Notes under the pieces: model-generated
Seen by the model: the letters and a program-made list of their open reading frames with translations, nothing else
The model's database searches: none
What the model was told of the DNA's origin: nothing
Translations under genes and position numbers: made by a program
From: Pomphorhynchus laevis
Taxonomy: Eukaryota; Acanthocephala; Palaeacanthocephala; Echinorhynchida; Pomphorhynchidae
Assembly: GCA_012934845.2 (NCBI GenBank)
Contig: WNNJ02003583.1
Span: 62,001 to 126,000 of the forward strand
Reading direction: 5' to 3'
DNA length: 64,000 nt
Shown: positions 1 through 11,290 of the stretch, piece by piece
How the letters are laid out: every line of letters begins with the position of its first letter
Position numbering within the stretch: position 1 is the first letter of the stretch

Positions 1-206
1 GCGTTTGTAGCCAGACGCTAGAATTGTAAAACATGACAAATCATAAATGTATTATTATTAATTTATCAATTATTTAAAAAAAAAATTAATGATAAAAAAA
101 AATTATTATTATTATTATTTCGACAAACAGACGAGCAAAGCTCACAGTTGCACTGTTAAAAAAAGAAAAGGAAAAGTAAAGAAAAAAAAAGACTCACAAA
201 CAAAAG
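1..206 (-). repeat. CR1-1 3' UTR and (AAT)n tail, plus unassigned AT-rich flank
   Basis: On the minus strand this is what follows the CR1-1 ORF2 stop. It holds a pyrimidine-rich stretch, the small hairpin GAGCTTTGCTC, and then AAT repeats at about 104-120. The same order (hairpin, TCTGTTTGT, AAT repeats) recurs at 49,925-50,020, so it is the family's 3' end. Bases 1-100 are AT-rich and I see nothing in them. Confidence 0.75.
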
Positions 207-3155
207 TCACAAAAGTTTATGTTTGAATGCTGAAACCGATCTTGAGTTGACAATTTCTTCACTTAATCGGTTCCACTTACCTACGATTCGGTGTCCAAAT
301 TGTACAGTTTTAGAGCGTATAACTCGGCGATGGGCTAAAGTAAAATTGTGTCTTCGCAAAGCCCGACTTTTCCGAACAGTCATCAATTCTCTTAAGACGT
401 GATTTTCCTTGTGTAAAGCTTCCCATGTTGAACACATATCTCGCCGAAACCGAAGGTCGCTTATAGAAACCATACCAAGTTTTTTTAGCCTTTCATTATA
501 AGGTAAGGCTTTAACTGAATTTACGAGCTTTGTTGCCCGGCGCAGCACATTTTCAATTCTACTTTTCTCGTATACTGTTCTTGGGAACGAACATTGTGAT
601 GCATAGGTAAGATGACTGATCACAAATGCGTTGGCGAGTGCTCTAAATGAAACTGGACTCAACACACTAAAAGTTCTACGAATCATCCCAACCATTCGAT
701 TTGCTTTCGAGCAAGCCAACTCAGTATTCCAACTAGTCGAAAAATCATTCGCAACTACTATTCCAAGGTCGCTAAGACGAGTTACTACTTTAATGTTCTG
801 ATCCTCAAGATGATAAGTTGGATACACACTATGACTGCGTGATTGTAAACGCATACATGCACACTTTGATATATTCAGTGACAGACCATTCATATAAGCC
901 CAGTTGGAAATGCTGTCGATATCCGATTGAACTAGCACCGTGTCCGAATCTGACCGGATAGCCTGCCAAATTTTTAGGTCGTCTGCATATAAAAGAGAGT
1001 GTGAGTTCAAAATGGAAGGAAGGTCATTAATGAAAATACAGAATAACAATGGGCCGAGGACCGAACCCTGCGGAACTCCAACATTGACCGGATAAGGATC
1101 AGAAAGAGAACCATTTACAACAACCTGATAGAATCTGTTAGATAAAAATTCTTTTATCCAGCGAATAATAAGTGGATCAATGTTTAGAGCACGCATTTTC
1201 TGAATCAAGATGTCATGTGGAACCATATCAAACGCTTTTGAAAAATCAAAAAATAATATATCAACATCAAAGCCCTTATCAACTAACGAACCCCAGCTAT
1301 TCTGGGCAATCAAGAGATTAGTGATTGTTGAGCGATCCCTTCGAAATCCATGTTGATTGTTACACAATAATTTGTTGGATTCTAGATAATCGCTTAGAAT
1401 GCGGTATATTATCCTTTCCAAAACTCGACAGAATACACACGTTAGACTTATCGGGCGATAATTTTCAACTGAAGATGGATCACCTTTCTTCAAAATGGGC
1501 CTTATCAACGAAAGTTTCCAATTCATCGGGACACAACCGAAGTATAAGGAAGCGACACAAATCCAATATAGTGGTATGCCGATAACATCAGCGATATTCT
1601 TGAGAAATACCGGTGGTAAACGATCAGGACAAATAGAACCTGACGATTTAAGCCGCTTGAGCTCTAGCACTACATCATTAACAGAAAACATCTGAAGAAT
1701 GTTTATATTCGATGGACAGTACGAGGCATTGGTTACGGAGGAGGATTTACGAACTCCTATGCAAAAATGTTGAGCGAAAGCATTCGCTATGTCATCATAT
1801 TTAATCAATGTGCAACCATCAGTATCAACAAGTGAACCAATGTGTTTATTTTTGTTGTTGAAATTAGCATAATTGAATACGGATTTAGGATTATGAATTG
1901 ACATTTGAGCAATTTTCTCTTCAAATTGACATTGTTTGAAGCGTTTAAGAAATGTGAACCGATTTATGGCCTCTTTATACCTACAGTAATCAATACTATT
2001 ATTAGAAAACAACTGGAATTTCATTTTTTTTAATTTTAAAGCATTCTTTAACTCTTTGTCAAACCAAGGTTTATGGTGTATACGATTTGCAACGGTTTTA
2101 CGGGGCGAAAATCGTATGAGTAATTCCATAAGGGTGGCTTCTAACTGATAGCATGCCTTATCAACCCCAACATAAAACGGACTGAGCCATGAAATACTTA
2201 ATAGATTCTGACGCACAAGTTCGAAGTTAGTTTTAAAATAATTTAAAGAATTCTGTTGTAATCTACAAGCTGAAGGACGTGTAAAATCTGAGTAGAAATT
2301 GAGAACACAGTGATCTGACCTACCCAAAGGATCGGAGTACGTAACTTTGTGTATAATGTATTTATTCGATGTTAGACAAATATCAAGTAGCGATTGATTT
2401 TCTTGGGAAAATCGGGTAAATTTTGAAACATGTTGGGTAAGGTTTAGCGAGTTAATCATATCAAGAAATAATGATGTGGACGGACTACACACAGAAGATG
2501 TGTAGGTGTTCCAATCTACTGTCGCTAAGTTGAAATCACCAACTATAAAAAGATTTGGTTTGGAACCAAACTCTAGAATGTAATCGATCAAGCAACAAAC
2601 ATCTGAAGTGGGATTGCGATAGATTAAGCCTAAAGTCACTGAACCAAGGGTAGGAAGAGACACACTACCCCACAATAACTCGATTCCATCGGACGCTCGT
2701 ACATCTAGCAATTTAAACACTAAACTATTATGCACATAGATAATCACTCCACCACCCTTGCAGATAGATCTGTCAACTCGATAAGATGTATAATTTTCAA
2801 TCCAGATCTCAGCATCAGTAATTCTATCATGAAGCCATGTTTCAGTAATAGCAACTAATAGCGGATGCGAATTCTCAATGCGGAGTTTTAATTCGTCAAT
2901 TTTTGGAAGAAGACTACGGGCGTTCGTATATAATAACAAACATTCTAAGCTTAAGGGTAGAGTCTGCTGAGCCATCGATATCGGTATGTATGACTGATAA
3001 TCCTCGCTACGTCGCTCAAGAGCCGACCACAATGGGGAGGAGTAATGGACAATATTTCTTAAACATTTATTATCCACATATGAAATATTTGAAATTACCA
3101 ATGACTTATGAGCGGCGGAGGAAGGATTGAATGATCTACCTGTAGAGGCATCCAA
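207..3155 (-). CDS. CR1-1 ORF2: endonuclease / reverse transcriptase
   Basis: A 982-residue frame that nicks target DNA and reverse-transcribes the LINE RNA. The N-terminal third is an exonuclease-endonuclease-phosphatase domain: ITETWLHD near residue 103, GGGVIIYVHN near 134, GDFNLATVDWN near 207 and SDHCVLNF near 280. The RT follows: YRPISLTCVFCRVLERIIYR near 567, GFRRDRSTITNLL near 605, DFSKAFDMVPHD near 638, [20 protein letters not shown] near 692 and the catalytic YADD near 726. The C-terminal LRRATKLV and FRRDMCSTW motifs are typical of the CR1/L2 group. No internal stop is present, so the protein may be functional. The start lies inside the ORF1 tail, so translation probably depends on reinitiation or on ORF1 coupling. 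Confidence 0.92.
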   Translation of the reverse strand: MDASTGRSFNPSSAAHKSLVISNISYVDNKCLRNIVHYSSPLWSALERRSEDYQSYIPISMAQQTLPLSLECLLLYTNARSLLPKIDELKLRIENSHPLLVAITETWLHDRITDAEIWIENYTSYRVDRSICKGGGVIIYVHNSLVFKLLDVRASDGIELLWGSVSLPTLGSVTLGLIYRNPTSDVCCLIDYILEFGSKPNLFIVGDFNLATVDWNTYTSSVCSPSTSLFLDMINSLNLTQHVSKFTRFSQENQSLLDICLTSNKYIIHKVTYSDPLGRSDHCVLNFYSDFTRPSACRLQQNSLNYFKTNFELVRQNLLSISWLSPFYVGVDKACYQLEATLMELLIRFSPRKTVANRIHHKPWFDKELKNALKLKKMKFQLFSNNSIDYCRYKEAINRFTFLKRFKQCQFEEKIAQMSIHNPKSVFNYANFNNKNKHIGSLVDTDGCTLIKYDDIANAFAQHFCIGVRKSSSVTNASYCPSNINILQMFSVNDVVLELKRLKSSGSICPDRLPPVFLKNIADVIGIPLYWICVASLYFGCVPMNWKLSLIRPILKKGDPSSVENYRPISLTCVFCRVLERIIYRILSDYLESNKLLCNNQHGFRRDRSTITNLLIAQNSWGSLVDKGFDVDILFFDFSKAFDMVPHDILIQKMRALNIDPLIIRWIKEFLSNRFYQVVVNGSLSDPYPVNVGVPQGSVLGPLLFCIFINDLPSILNSHSLLYADDLKIWQAIRSDSDTVLVQSDIDSISNWAYMNGLSLNISKCACMRLQSRSHSVYPTYHLEDQNIKVVTRLSDLGIVVANDFSTSWNTELACSKANRMVGMIRRTFSVLSPVSFRALANAFVISHLTYASQCSFPRTVYEKSRIENVLRRATKLVNSVKALPYNERLKKLGMVSISDLRFRRDMCSTWEALHKENHVLRELMTVRKSRALRRHNFTLAHRRVIRSKTVQFGHRIVGKWNRLSEEIVNSRSVSAFKHKLL

Positions 3156-4314
3156 TGTATTTGAGTCTTCCTCCGCACAACCTGAAAATTTCGAATTGTC
3201 AAGTTTGACTCACCAGCTTCAATACGAGACTTCAAACATTGTTTAGCTTCACGTAGAAGCTTACGTTCATTCACGTCGAGATCTTTTAACAATCTTGCAG
3301 ACGAACCTTGGAGACGATAAGAGTTCCTAAAGATGGTCTTAACGGCTTTTGGATATGTCAGAATGGCTTTTAGCAGTCTAGGACGATCGTTAATTTTTCT
3401 CCTTCTATGCGGAATAAAGCAACTATTTTAATACTAGATACTATCTCTTCTGGGGATTGTGCCAAAACGATCGTGAGAATATTACGTACCCTAGACAAAT
3501 CTTCATTTAGTCGGTTTTGGATATTGACAGAGCTTGATTCCGACACATTGGCGAAAATAATAGAACGCAAAGGATCATGCTGTTTACGCAGTTGTGAGAA
3601 AGTAGACATTTGCTGCACCGGAGAACTCGCTCTAGAGGCATTCATTGATTGAGATGATATGAAATGAGCTTCCTTAATGTGCTCGTTTACGCACTCTTTA
3701 TGTAGAACCACACTGTCATTACTAGTAGCTGAGTTCTGTATAACATCATTGCCTGTGTGAGTGTTGACAGTCAGCGTTCGTTCATTTTCTGTTTGACGAA
3801 CAGTATACGATTTTGAGTGACCTCTCTTCCAGATACGAACAGGAGTGAAACCCGTAACTGACGATGTAGTCTTGCTAACTGCATGTGGGTATCGATGTGC
3901 ATTTGGATCGATATCTGCATTATTGAAGGATTTATTCGAAGTTATAGAATTCACCTCACCCACCACCTCAGGTAACTTATGCTGTATTTTTCGTTGTAAA
4001 TTTACCTCAGATGCACTAGAGAGAATACTATTCTGTAGCATAGTTACGATCTCCTTAAGCTCTGACACCATTTTAATATTATTTTGTAATTTTTCCTCAA
4101 GAATAGTGTTCCATTCACAATTACGAGCCGCACACACACCACAACAAAATTTACCGGATTGAACTACTTTAATATCATCCGCTTTAACATTAATTTTAGA
4201 CCATATGTTACAATTCACAGAGCAACATGCCACCTCTATCTCTACATATTGGTCCTTAACAGGACTTGCGAAACATTGGCTTTTAACTTGCTTCTTACAC
4301 TTTTTCCCCACCAT
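3095..4314 (-). pseudogene. CR1-1 ORF1: PHD-like zinc-finger RNA-binding protein, frameshifted
   Basis: The main frame (4,314 to 3,370, 314 residues) begins with a cysteine-rich PHD-like finger (CCSVNCNIWSK, then CCGVCAARNCEW) and ends in a domain with IIFANVSE and IKIVALFR. This C-terminal module recurs in CR1-2, CR1-3 and L2-b. The rest of it (LKDLDVNERKLLREAKQ, then VRRKTQIHW) lies in another frame at 3,292-3,095, so there is a frameshift at about 3,300-3,390. The tail overlaps the ORF2 start by about 60 bases. CR1 ORF1 proteins are thought to act as nucleic-acid chaperones in the RNP. The finger and domain order are seen; the role is taken from the family. Confidence 0.8.
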
Positions 4315-4359
4315 ATATATCCAATTTGATATTGTCAGTTTAACTTCAGTGATGGTTTA

Positions 4360-4480
4360 ACTTCGGATGTCGTCGATGGTTGTCGATAATTGTCAAGCGG
4401 ATGGTTGTCGATGGTTGTCGTTAGTTGTCGTCGAAGGTTGTCGTTGGTTGTCGTCGAAGATTGTAGTTTGATTGTTTTAC
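4360..4480 (-). repeat. 5' UTR short tandem repeats of CR1-1
   Basis: Degenerate repeats of GGTTGTCG and GTCGTCGAAGGTT lie just upstream of ORF1. A stretch starting TCGTCGATGGTTGTC is shared almost exactly with 63,122-63,170 at the 5' end of L2-b, which is a different LINE family. Confidence 0.75.
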
Positions 4481-4520
4481 AATCTTGGTGGACAAGATTT
4501 TCCGCGAGCGAAGCGAGCGG

Positions 4521-4703
4521 AACTGAAATCTGGAACTGAAATCTGGAACTGAAATCTGGAACTGAAATCTGGAACTGAAATCTGGAACTGAAATCTGGAA
4601 CTGAAATCTGGAACTGAAATCTGGAACTGAAATCTGGAACTGAAATCTGGAACTGAAATCTGGAACTGAAATCTGGAACTGAAATATGGAACTGAAATCT
4701 GGA
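4521..4703. repeat. 13-bp minisatellite, about 14 copies
   Basis: The unit AACTGAAATCTGG is repeated head to tail about 14 times with only one or two substitutions. It lies between the 5' end of CR1-1 and the first codons of RLE-LINE D, beside the small inverted repeat TTCCGC/GCGGAA at 4,500-4,522. It reads through without stops in one frame, but that is a by-product of the 13-bp period. Confidence 0.95.
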
Positions 4704-4758
4704 ATGTAAGTACTTTAATAATCAATTCTTTTTTTAACCCCTTTTTTGAAATGATCAT

Positions 4759-6215
4759 TTGAAAAGGGCCACCGTGCTATGCCAAATTCTTTTGCAGAGA
4801 ATTTCTACACGGAAAGTTAACCTAACTAGGAAAACACTGGAACGGAGAATACTACTTTGGAGAGGAGGAAAACTTAATGAGTTACTGGCAGAAGCGCGAT
4901 TTCTTCAAAAGTGTCGGGTAAGTGAACTAGAAAAAGATGGGAACATGCCCACATCAAATACAAAAAAGGCTGTCAATCTTATTAAATCTGGAAAAATCAG
5001 CAAAGCATCGCGATTATTAAAACATCGGTCTGGTGGTGGAATATTGTCATTGGGAACGGAACTTGACGGCATTACCGTGCTTCAAAAATTAAGGGAGCTT
5101 CATCCTACTAACGCGTCGGCGTCTGACAGCCTGATGCTTAGAGATAGGTTGGATGGATGCGTGGAACATCATGCCTCACGATTTTATGATTTGAAGCCAG
5201 AGGAAGTTATAACAGCAGCAAAACGAACACGCGGATCTGGTGGTCCGTCTGGAGTAGACTCTGATGGTTGGAGACATTTTCTTACATCATTTGGTAATAG
5301 TTCTTACCTTCTAGCCGACAAGATATGTGAATTCGCAATTAAGACATCGACTGAATCTATTGTGCCATGCCTTCTGCAGGCATATACAGTAAGCCGTTTG
5401 ATACCATTAAACAAGATGCCTGGTGTCAGACCAATTGGAATTGGTGAGGTAGTGAGAAGAATAGTTGGTCGTGTTTTGCTTTCACGCATCAAAAATGATC
5501 TGACAGCAGTCTGTGGGAGTTTTCAACTATGCGCTGGACAACGATGTGGTACCGAAATCGCTGTCCATTCAGTCCGAACAGCGTTTGAAAAATCGGCCTA
5601 CAATTGTATGCTATTGTTAGATGCAAGAAACGCATTTAATTATGTTAACAGAGAAATGGCTCTAACAAACATGAAATATATATGTCCAGCTTTATCGACG
5701 ATATTAAATAACACGGATGGGCAACCATCAATTCTTACTGTCGATATTATAACGATATTGTCGGTTGTAGGAATCACACAAGGGGATCGACTGGACATGG
5801 CTGCTTACGCTGCTGCATCAATGCCCCTAATTGACAGATTGAGTAAGAATGCACCTGGAGCTATCCACTGTTGGTACGCAGACGATGGAGCATGTGTCAG
5901 AAAAATCGATGACCTCTTAAAAGTGTGGGAATGTGTCAAGCAGTTGGGCCCGAATTATGGATACTTTGTAAATCCTACAAAATGCACGCTTCTCACACAC
6001 ACGACTTAGAGCTGGGGACTAATCTAAAGCGATTTGCAGACGATGTCGTACCTATACATAAAGATGGTGCCAAATACCAAGGAAGCTTTATAGGTATCGG
6101 CGAATACGTGAAGTCACGAGTTAAAGAAACGGTCGACGATTGGAATAAGTCACTTGATCAGCTTCATGAGATTGCATCAATCAACGAATTCTCGGCTTAT
6201 ATTCTATTGACAAAG
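4759..6215 (+). pseudogene. RLE-LINE D, reverse transcriptase half
   Basis: The frame opens in the region before the RT (RKTLERRILLWRGGKL), which is shared by all RLE-LINE copies. RT landmarks follow: GGPSGVDSDGWRHF near residue 164, ACRLIPL-like SRLIPLNK near 214, VRPIGIGEVVRRIVGRVLL near 222, LLLDARNAFNYVNR near 286, GITQGDRLDMAAYAA near 337 and catalytic YADD near 374. A frameshift at about 5,990-6,010 moves the frame, which then runs to KCNK at the Gypsy-1 border. The usual QGDPLAM is QGDRLDM here, so activity is doubtful even apart from the breaks. The family resembles R2-group LINEs with a C-terminal restriction-like nuclease. Confidence 0.82.
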
Positions 6216-6314
6216 TGTAATAAATAAGCAACGTTAGAACGGCTTTATTCAATAATATCTATAAATAAATAAAGTTATACAAAAGGTACAATCTGATCAT
6301 TTCATATCATAACA
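6216..6314 (-). repeat. Gypsy-1 3' LTR (99 bp)
   Basis: Identical to 9,996-10,094. It begins TGTAATAAATAAGC and ends CATATCATAACA. At 99 bp it is very short for a Gypsy LTR. It overlaps the last codons of the integrase region. Confidence 0.93.
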
Positions 6315-7600
6315 TTCGCCCCGGCAGCAAAAGTAATCATTAAGATATGCCGGTCTTCTTCTGGTCCTCTCTTCTTGTTTTGCAATTGTGGCAGGCTCAA
6401 TGAAGTTTTCGTTGTCGTCTCTTTGTGTCATAGTATGACTATTATCTTTTGATTCTTGGGAAAATTCATATTTCTCTTTTGATAATGAATCTTTACAACA
6501 TATTGGCGAAAAGTTGGTGATTTCATGGGCCAAATTTTCTAATTTTACTTGGCTGCAGTTTCTGTCTTCATCAATTGATGGATTAGACGGGTATTTAGCC
6601 AATTTTCTAACTGATACGTCATGTTCATTACCTTGAGGTATATTTCGCACGGTAGCGTAATTAGCATTTGATTGTAGTACTTCAACAGGTCTGAAAGTAT
6701 AATCAGTTTTAGGTGCCCTATCGTCTTTCAGTAAATACACTTGATCGTTATGAAGCCACGGCGATAAAACAAACGAGTTCCTTGAGTTTCGCGGATAATT
6801 GAACATACGTTCGTGTGGCGTTTCCCCAGTGCTAGTACATAGCAAAGATCGCATAAATGATAATACTTTAGGTAGAACTGTTTCCCCATTTTTTAAAGAC
6901 AGATTTCTTGATTTAGTTTCTAACTGTATCGTCTTCCAAATTAATCCGACATATCTTTCGGCTTGACCGTTACCGCGCGGGTTGTAAGGTGTACTTCTAC
7001 TGTAGGCTATGCCCTGAGATGATAGAAAATCACGGAACTCACGAGATTGAAAACATGATCCTTGATCCGTGTGTATTCTACCAGGACTACCAAAAATACT
7101 TATGATTTGTCGTAGTGCAGTAATTACTGACAGGGATGAACAGTCTTTACAAGAAATCGCAATCGGAAAACGGGAGAATTCATCGACAACGCAAAGTAGA
7201 TAACTGTTTCGAGTAACGGATTCAAGCGAACCTTTGAAATCTACACATAATCTCTCGAATGTCTGAGTGGCGTTGGTAACGTGGCTAACGGTAGGTTTAC
7301 AAAAGCGAGGTTTCAGTTCGGCACAGATATGGCAACTATTAATAACTTTCGTAACGTCTGATTTATCATATGTCAAGCGATGCTGTGTAACGAAATGCAA
7401 CATTCTAGTAATGCCAGGATGACAAAGAGTATTGTGAATGTGTTCTAATTGGTTCAATGATCCAGTAAGGGCACACATGTGCGTAACTCTTGACATAGCG
7501 TCGGCTGCCTTTTTTTCACTTCCCATACGATACTGAATTTCATATTGATAAGGAGCTAATTCAAGTCGCCATCGAGCCACTTTATCATTTTTCATCTTGC
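6315..7600 (-). CDS. Gypsy-1 integrase region
   Basis: The HHCC zinc-binding part (HIHNTLCHPGITR, then CHICAELKPRF) is followed by the DDE core: RLCVDFKGSLES, HTDQGSCFQSREFRDFL and NPRGNGQAERYVG. The C-terminal extension is acidic and lysine-rich. The protein would insert the cDNA into the host genome. Fossil element; see the Gypsy-1 entry. Confidence 0.88.
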
Positions 7601-8600
7601 TCGAATGAGCTCTACTAAACATGAAAGAAACAGAGCGTTGATCTGTTATGATAGTGAACGGTTTACCAAGGAAATAATGCTTCCAATATTGAATGCTATT
7701 TACAATGGCCTGGGCCTCTTTTTCAATGCTGGACTGATGTAACGCATTTTTTGGTAGGGTTTGTGAAAAAAACGCAATCGGCTTTGATGCTTGGCTCAGA
7801 ACGGCACTATTGACGAATATGATGCATCAGTCTCTATGGTCAAAGGAAGATGGTGAGTATACGCTGTTAGAGTTGCATCGGAAATTTCCTTCTTCAAGTC
7901 ATCAATAGCTTTGTTAACATCACTTGAAGGCGGATATGTATCACAATCGAGCAAAGGTCTAATTTTTCGCGAAAACGAAGGTATCCATTTAGAATAATAT
8001 GCAAGGAGACCCGTTAGACGCTGCATAGATTTTCTATCTGTAGGAATCGGAAAATTGATAAGTGGCTTGACACGATTGGGATCCGGTTTAATAGTACCTT
8101 TCGATAGTTGATATCCCAAGAAATTCAACATGTTTTGGCAATATTTTGTTTTCTCCTTGGCTAACGTAAGATTCACTCTCTTTGCAACTTCACAAAATTT
8201 TTGATACCGTTCATCGTGCTCCGCAAAGCTTCGCCCGCAAATAATTATGTCGTCTAAGTAGGCATAGACACCGGCTAAGTTGTTATCCTTGATTAATTGG
8301 TTATACGCTGAAAAACGCATACAGCGTTGGTTAGTCCAAAAGGGATTCTGCGGTACTGATATAAATTCTCATCTGCTTCGAAAGCAGTGTATGGACCATC
8401 TTGACTCAACAAAGGTATTTGGTAATAAGCTTGGGATAGGTCAACGGTTGTATATATCGAGTATGAAGCAATATCGGAGATCATGGAGTCGATTCTTGGA
8501 ATAGGATATGCATCCAGTAACGTGTGACGATTGATAGTACATAGAGTAATCTACGACCATTCTTGGCTTTCGTCCGTTGTTTGCCAACACTAGAACTTGA
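7601..8600 (-). CDS. Gypsy-1 reverse transcriptase / RNase H region
   Basis: RT motifs TTVDLSQAYYQIPL, RIPFGLTNAVCVFQR and catalytic YLDDIIICG are present, followed by the connection (LLAYYSKWIPSFSRKIRPL) and an RNase H-like segment. The downstream order RT, RNase H, integrase is what defines Gypsy. Fossil element; see the Gypsy-1 entry. Confidence 0.88.
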
Positions 8601-9967
8601 GCTCTCCATGATGATCTACTCTTTTCAATAATTCCTTGTTTGAGGAGTCTATCGATTTCTTGCCTGATAAATCGAGAATTTTCCGGTATATGTCGACGTG
8701 ATTTAGTACATATCGGACGAATTGTTTTGTCGATACCTGGGAATAACGTCAACGGCTTAATATCCATGACTGGAGCAGTTTGTAAAGATGCTAAAGATAA
8801 ACCAGGGTTCGGACCAGCGAAATTGAAAGTAATATATCGGTGAAGGAGAAAAAATTTATGTCCTAATATTACGGATGCGCATAAATTAGGCAACACGAGA
8901 AAGAGTGTATTCCTGTAAGTACGATCCATAAATTTGAAAGTAATGTAGCAATGACGACGAACGAACACGGATTGGGATGATGACGCCATGTGGACTTGAC
9001 GTTTGCACAGGTAAGTTTTTATTTGAAGGTCAGATACCACCGCATCATCAATAAAATTGTCTGAACTCCCCGTATCCAGAAGTGATTGAAACGATTTGTT
9101 ATCTATCAAAACTTTCTGATACGTTTGACTTTGGTTGAATAGAGATGCGCAATATAGAGCAGCGAATGTTGACGGAGTATTCTTAAAACTACGAAAGCGA
9201 CAAACGTTTGCAAAATGACCGCTTTTACCACATGAATGGCAAGTTGAATTCCGAGCTGGACAATTTAATCGAAGATGGTACGATCCACCACAAAATATAC
9301 AACGTTTTTGACTTTGAGAGAAGCGTGTTAGTTTATTTGTTTTCAGTGCAGCGAGAGTATCAAATTGTTCATTATCTTCACATGATTTATCAACCAGACT
9401 GACCTGAGTAAATGCGAAACTTGATGTTTCTGCGGATGATATTATCGCGGCATGTTGTTGAGCTGATTCGAGTGATTTGGCAATCGTCACTAGTTCGTCA
9501 AGATCAGTTACTCGAGATTCAAGGAGACGTTGTCTAATGTAACTATTGTGAAGTCCTGGAATAAAAGAATCTGTAATATGTGCATTACGATTTGAAGAAG
9601 AATCCACAGGTTGAAAATCGCATAGGTTAGCGAAATCGCCAAGCATTCGGAGATACTGATCTAAAGTCATTGTCGGTTCTTGTCGGCAAGCATTAAGTTG
9701 GTAACGTGCGAATAGAATATTTACAGGCTTTATGAATGCTCTATTCAAGATATTTACAGCCTCTTCATATGAAGTACACGCTTTGATTAATCCGAATAAT
9801 TTCGTCGAGATGAGATTGACAAGTAATGGTAGCTTAGATTCGTCATTGAGTCCTACTTGTAGAGCAATAAAACTGTCAAGGCGTCGCTTCCAGTGTATCC
9901 ACTCCTCTTGAGAATTAGGACTGTCGATAGTTATATTTAATACTGAAGGCATCAATAGTTTCTCCAT
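8601..9967 (-). CDS. Gypsy-1 gag and protease region
   Basis: The gag start lies about 28 bases inside the 5' LTR, so the leader is very compact. Gag has a capsid-like N-terminal part (EEWIHWKRRLDSFIAL) and two CCHC-type knuckles (CIFCGGSYHLRLNC and CHSCGKSGHFANVC). The aspartic protease active site LLDTGSSDNFID follows, and the frame leads towards the RT. Confidence 0.9.
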
Positions 9968-9995
9968 CTCGATGAACCAATATTATTGAATAAAT

Positions 9996-10094
9996 TGTAA
10001 TAAATAAGCAACGTTAGAACGGCTTTATTCAATAATATCTATAAATAAATAAAGTTATACAAAAGGTACAATCTGATCATTTCATATCATAACA
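9996..10094 (-). repeat. Gypsy-1 5' LTR (99 bp)
   Basis: Identical to 6,216-6,314. On the minus strand it starts TGTTATGATATG and ends in TTACA. Confidence 0.93.
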
Positions 10095-11245
10095 CATAGG
10101 CATATCAACACCAACAGACTTATTTATTCAGAACTTACAAAACCACAAACAGTTCGTTTGAAAGCTTTCGTTCGCGGCTGTTCGAGCACTTATTACCTCA
10201 TATGTTAGGTACCGGACCGATTGGAGAGGAAGATAGAATACTAATTACACTTCCGTTCAAATTTGGTGGACTCGAAATTTATAACCCAACCGAAAGAGGA
10301 AATGTGGACTACGTGAACTCGTTAAAGATATTTGAGCTTAATAGGAATAGCTGTCAAAATTCTGTTCTTCTGGATAATCTACGAGATTTGCTGAGCCTCA
10401 TCCGACATTCCAATCTTAGCAGATGGGCTCATATTTCATCAGGTCTCATCCGATCCTCGGAGAGGGATTTTGTTTCGATTCTTAAAAACGCCAATACAAC
10501 TGGAGCGTCGTCATGGCTGAATCCAGCATATGACCTAGCGGGTGCATTTCTAACTTCGAGGGAGTTTAAAGACGCTGTTGCAGTACGATATGGCTGGCAA
10601 CCAAACTCAATGGCAAATAAGGGCCCTTGCGGTGCCGGATTTGATATTACGAAGGCCCTGTCATGCCCGACTGGAGGATTTAATTTTGTCCGTCACAATA
10701 TTGTAATCGATGAAATATTTGAATGTTTAAGCACGTTTTGTAAGTGCGTAATAAAAGAACCCCAACTTAATCCTGTACCTCAATCTATTGAATTCGATAA
10801 CAATACAACATCGCGAGAAAGAGATGCAAGGGCAGATATTTCTTGCAACGGCCTATTTGGAATTGCTACGGACCGGTCCTTTATTGATATATGCGTTTTT
10901 AACTCTTTGGCTCCGTCGTACTCCCTATCAAGAATATCAGACCCCTTCAAATACCACGAAAATCGCAAAAATGCAAAATATAATGAACGAATAGTGAAAG
11001 TCGAGCATGCATCCTTTCACCCGATTATATTATCAACCACAGGAGGGATGGGTCCGACAACGAACGCTGTACTGAAACAAATATCAAGTCAGATATCCAC
11101 TCGCACTCATTCTTCGTACAATGATTGTAAACGAACCTTACGATCAAGGATCTCGAACCTTATTGCAAAGGCTGTTCCAATGTCAATAAGGATGAAACTT
11201 TACGCATGTCAGAAAGCAGACATGTTAGAAAGCAACAACCAATGA
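10095..11245 (+). CDS. RLE-LINE D, C-terminal nuclease half
   Basis: Resumes after Gypsy-1 as AYQHQQTYLFRTYKTTN and runs to a stop at 11,243-11,245. Family landmarks are LPFKFGGLEIYNPT, a cysteine/histidine-poor version of the knuckle (GPCGAGFDITKALSC), RHNIVIDEIFECL, the restriction-like nuclease core RDARADISCNGLFG then SFIDICVF, and YHENRKNAKYNERIVKVEHA. In copies A, B and C the knuckle is C-x-C...H-x(4)-C, so D has lost part of it. The nuclease would make the target nick for target-primed reverse transcription. The frame is open to its end. Confidence 0.82.
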
Positions 11246-11290
11246 TCGCACAAAATCACAAATAACGTTTTAAGCTTAATAGTGATAATA

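Larger units (their letters stand above)
104..4480 (-). mobile_element. CR1-type LINE, copy CR1-1, nearly full length
   Basis: The order on the minus strand is a 5' UTR with short GTCGTCGAAGGTT-like repeats (4,360-4,470), ORF1 with a PHD-like finger, ORF2 with an apurinic-type endonuclease and RT, then a hairpin and AAT tail. ORF1 and ORF2 overlap slightly, as in CR1 elements. ORF2 is open for 982 codons, so the copy is young. ORF1 carries one visible frameshift. It is the best-preserved CR1 here and serves as the reference for CR1-2, -3 and -4. Confidence 0.9.
6216..10094 (-). mobile_element. Gypsy-1, Ty3/Gypsy LTR retrotransposon fossil with identical 99-bp LTRs
   Basis: Minus-strand element with gag, protease, RT, RNase H and integrase in Gypsy order. 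It is bounded by two identical direct repeats that start TG and end CA. LTR identity points to a recent insertion. The coding part has about three or four breaks, so it is not whole. It sits inside RLE-LINE D and is flanked by near-matching 5-mers. The subclade is uncertain; the RT resembles Mag/CsRn1-like Gypsy elements. Confidence 0.92.

Noticed and set aside
4477-4758. A 93-codon frame with a QISVPDFSSRF-like repeat
   Set aside because: It is the translation of the 13-bp minisatellite, which stays open in one phase by chance of its period.
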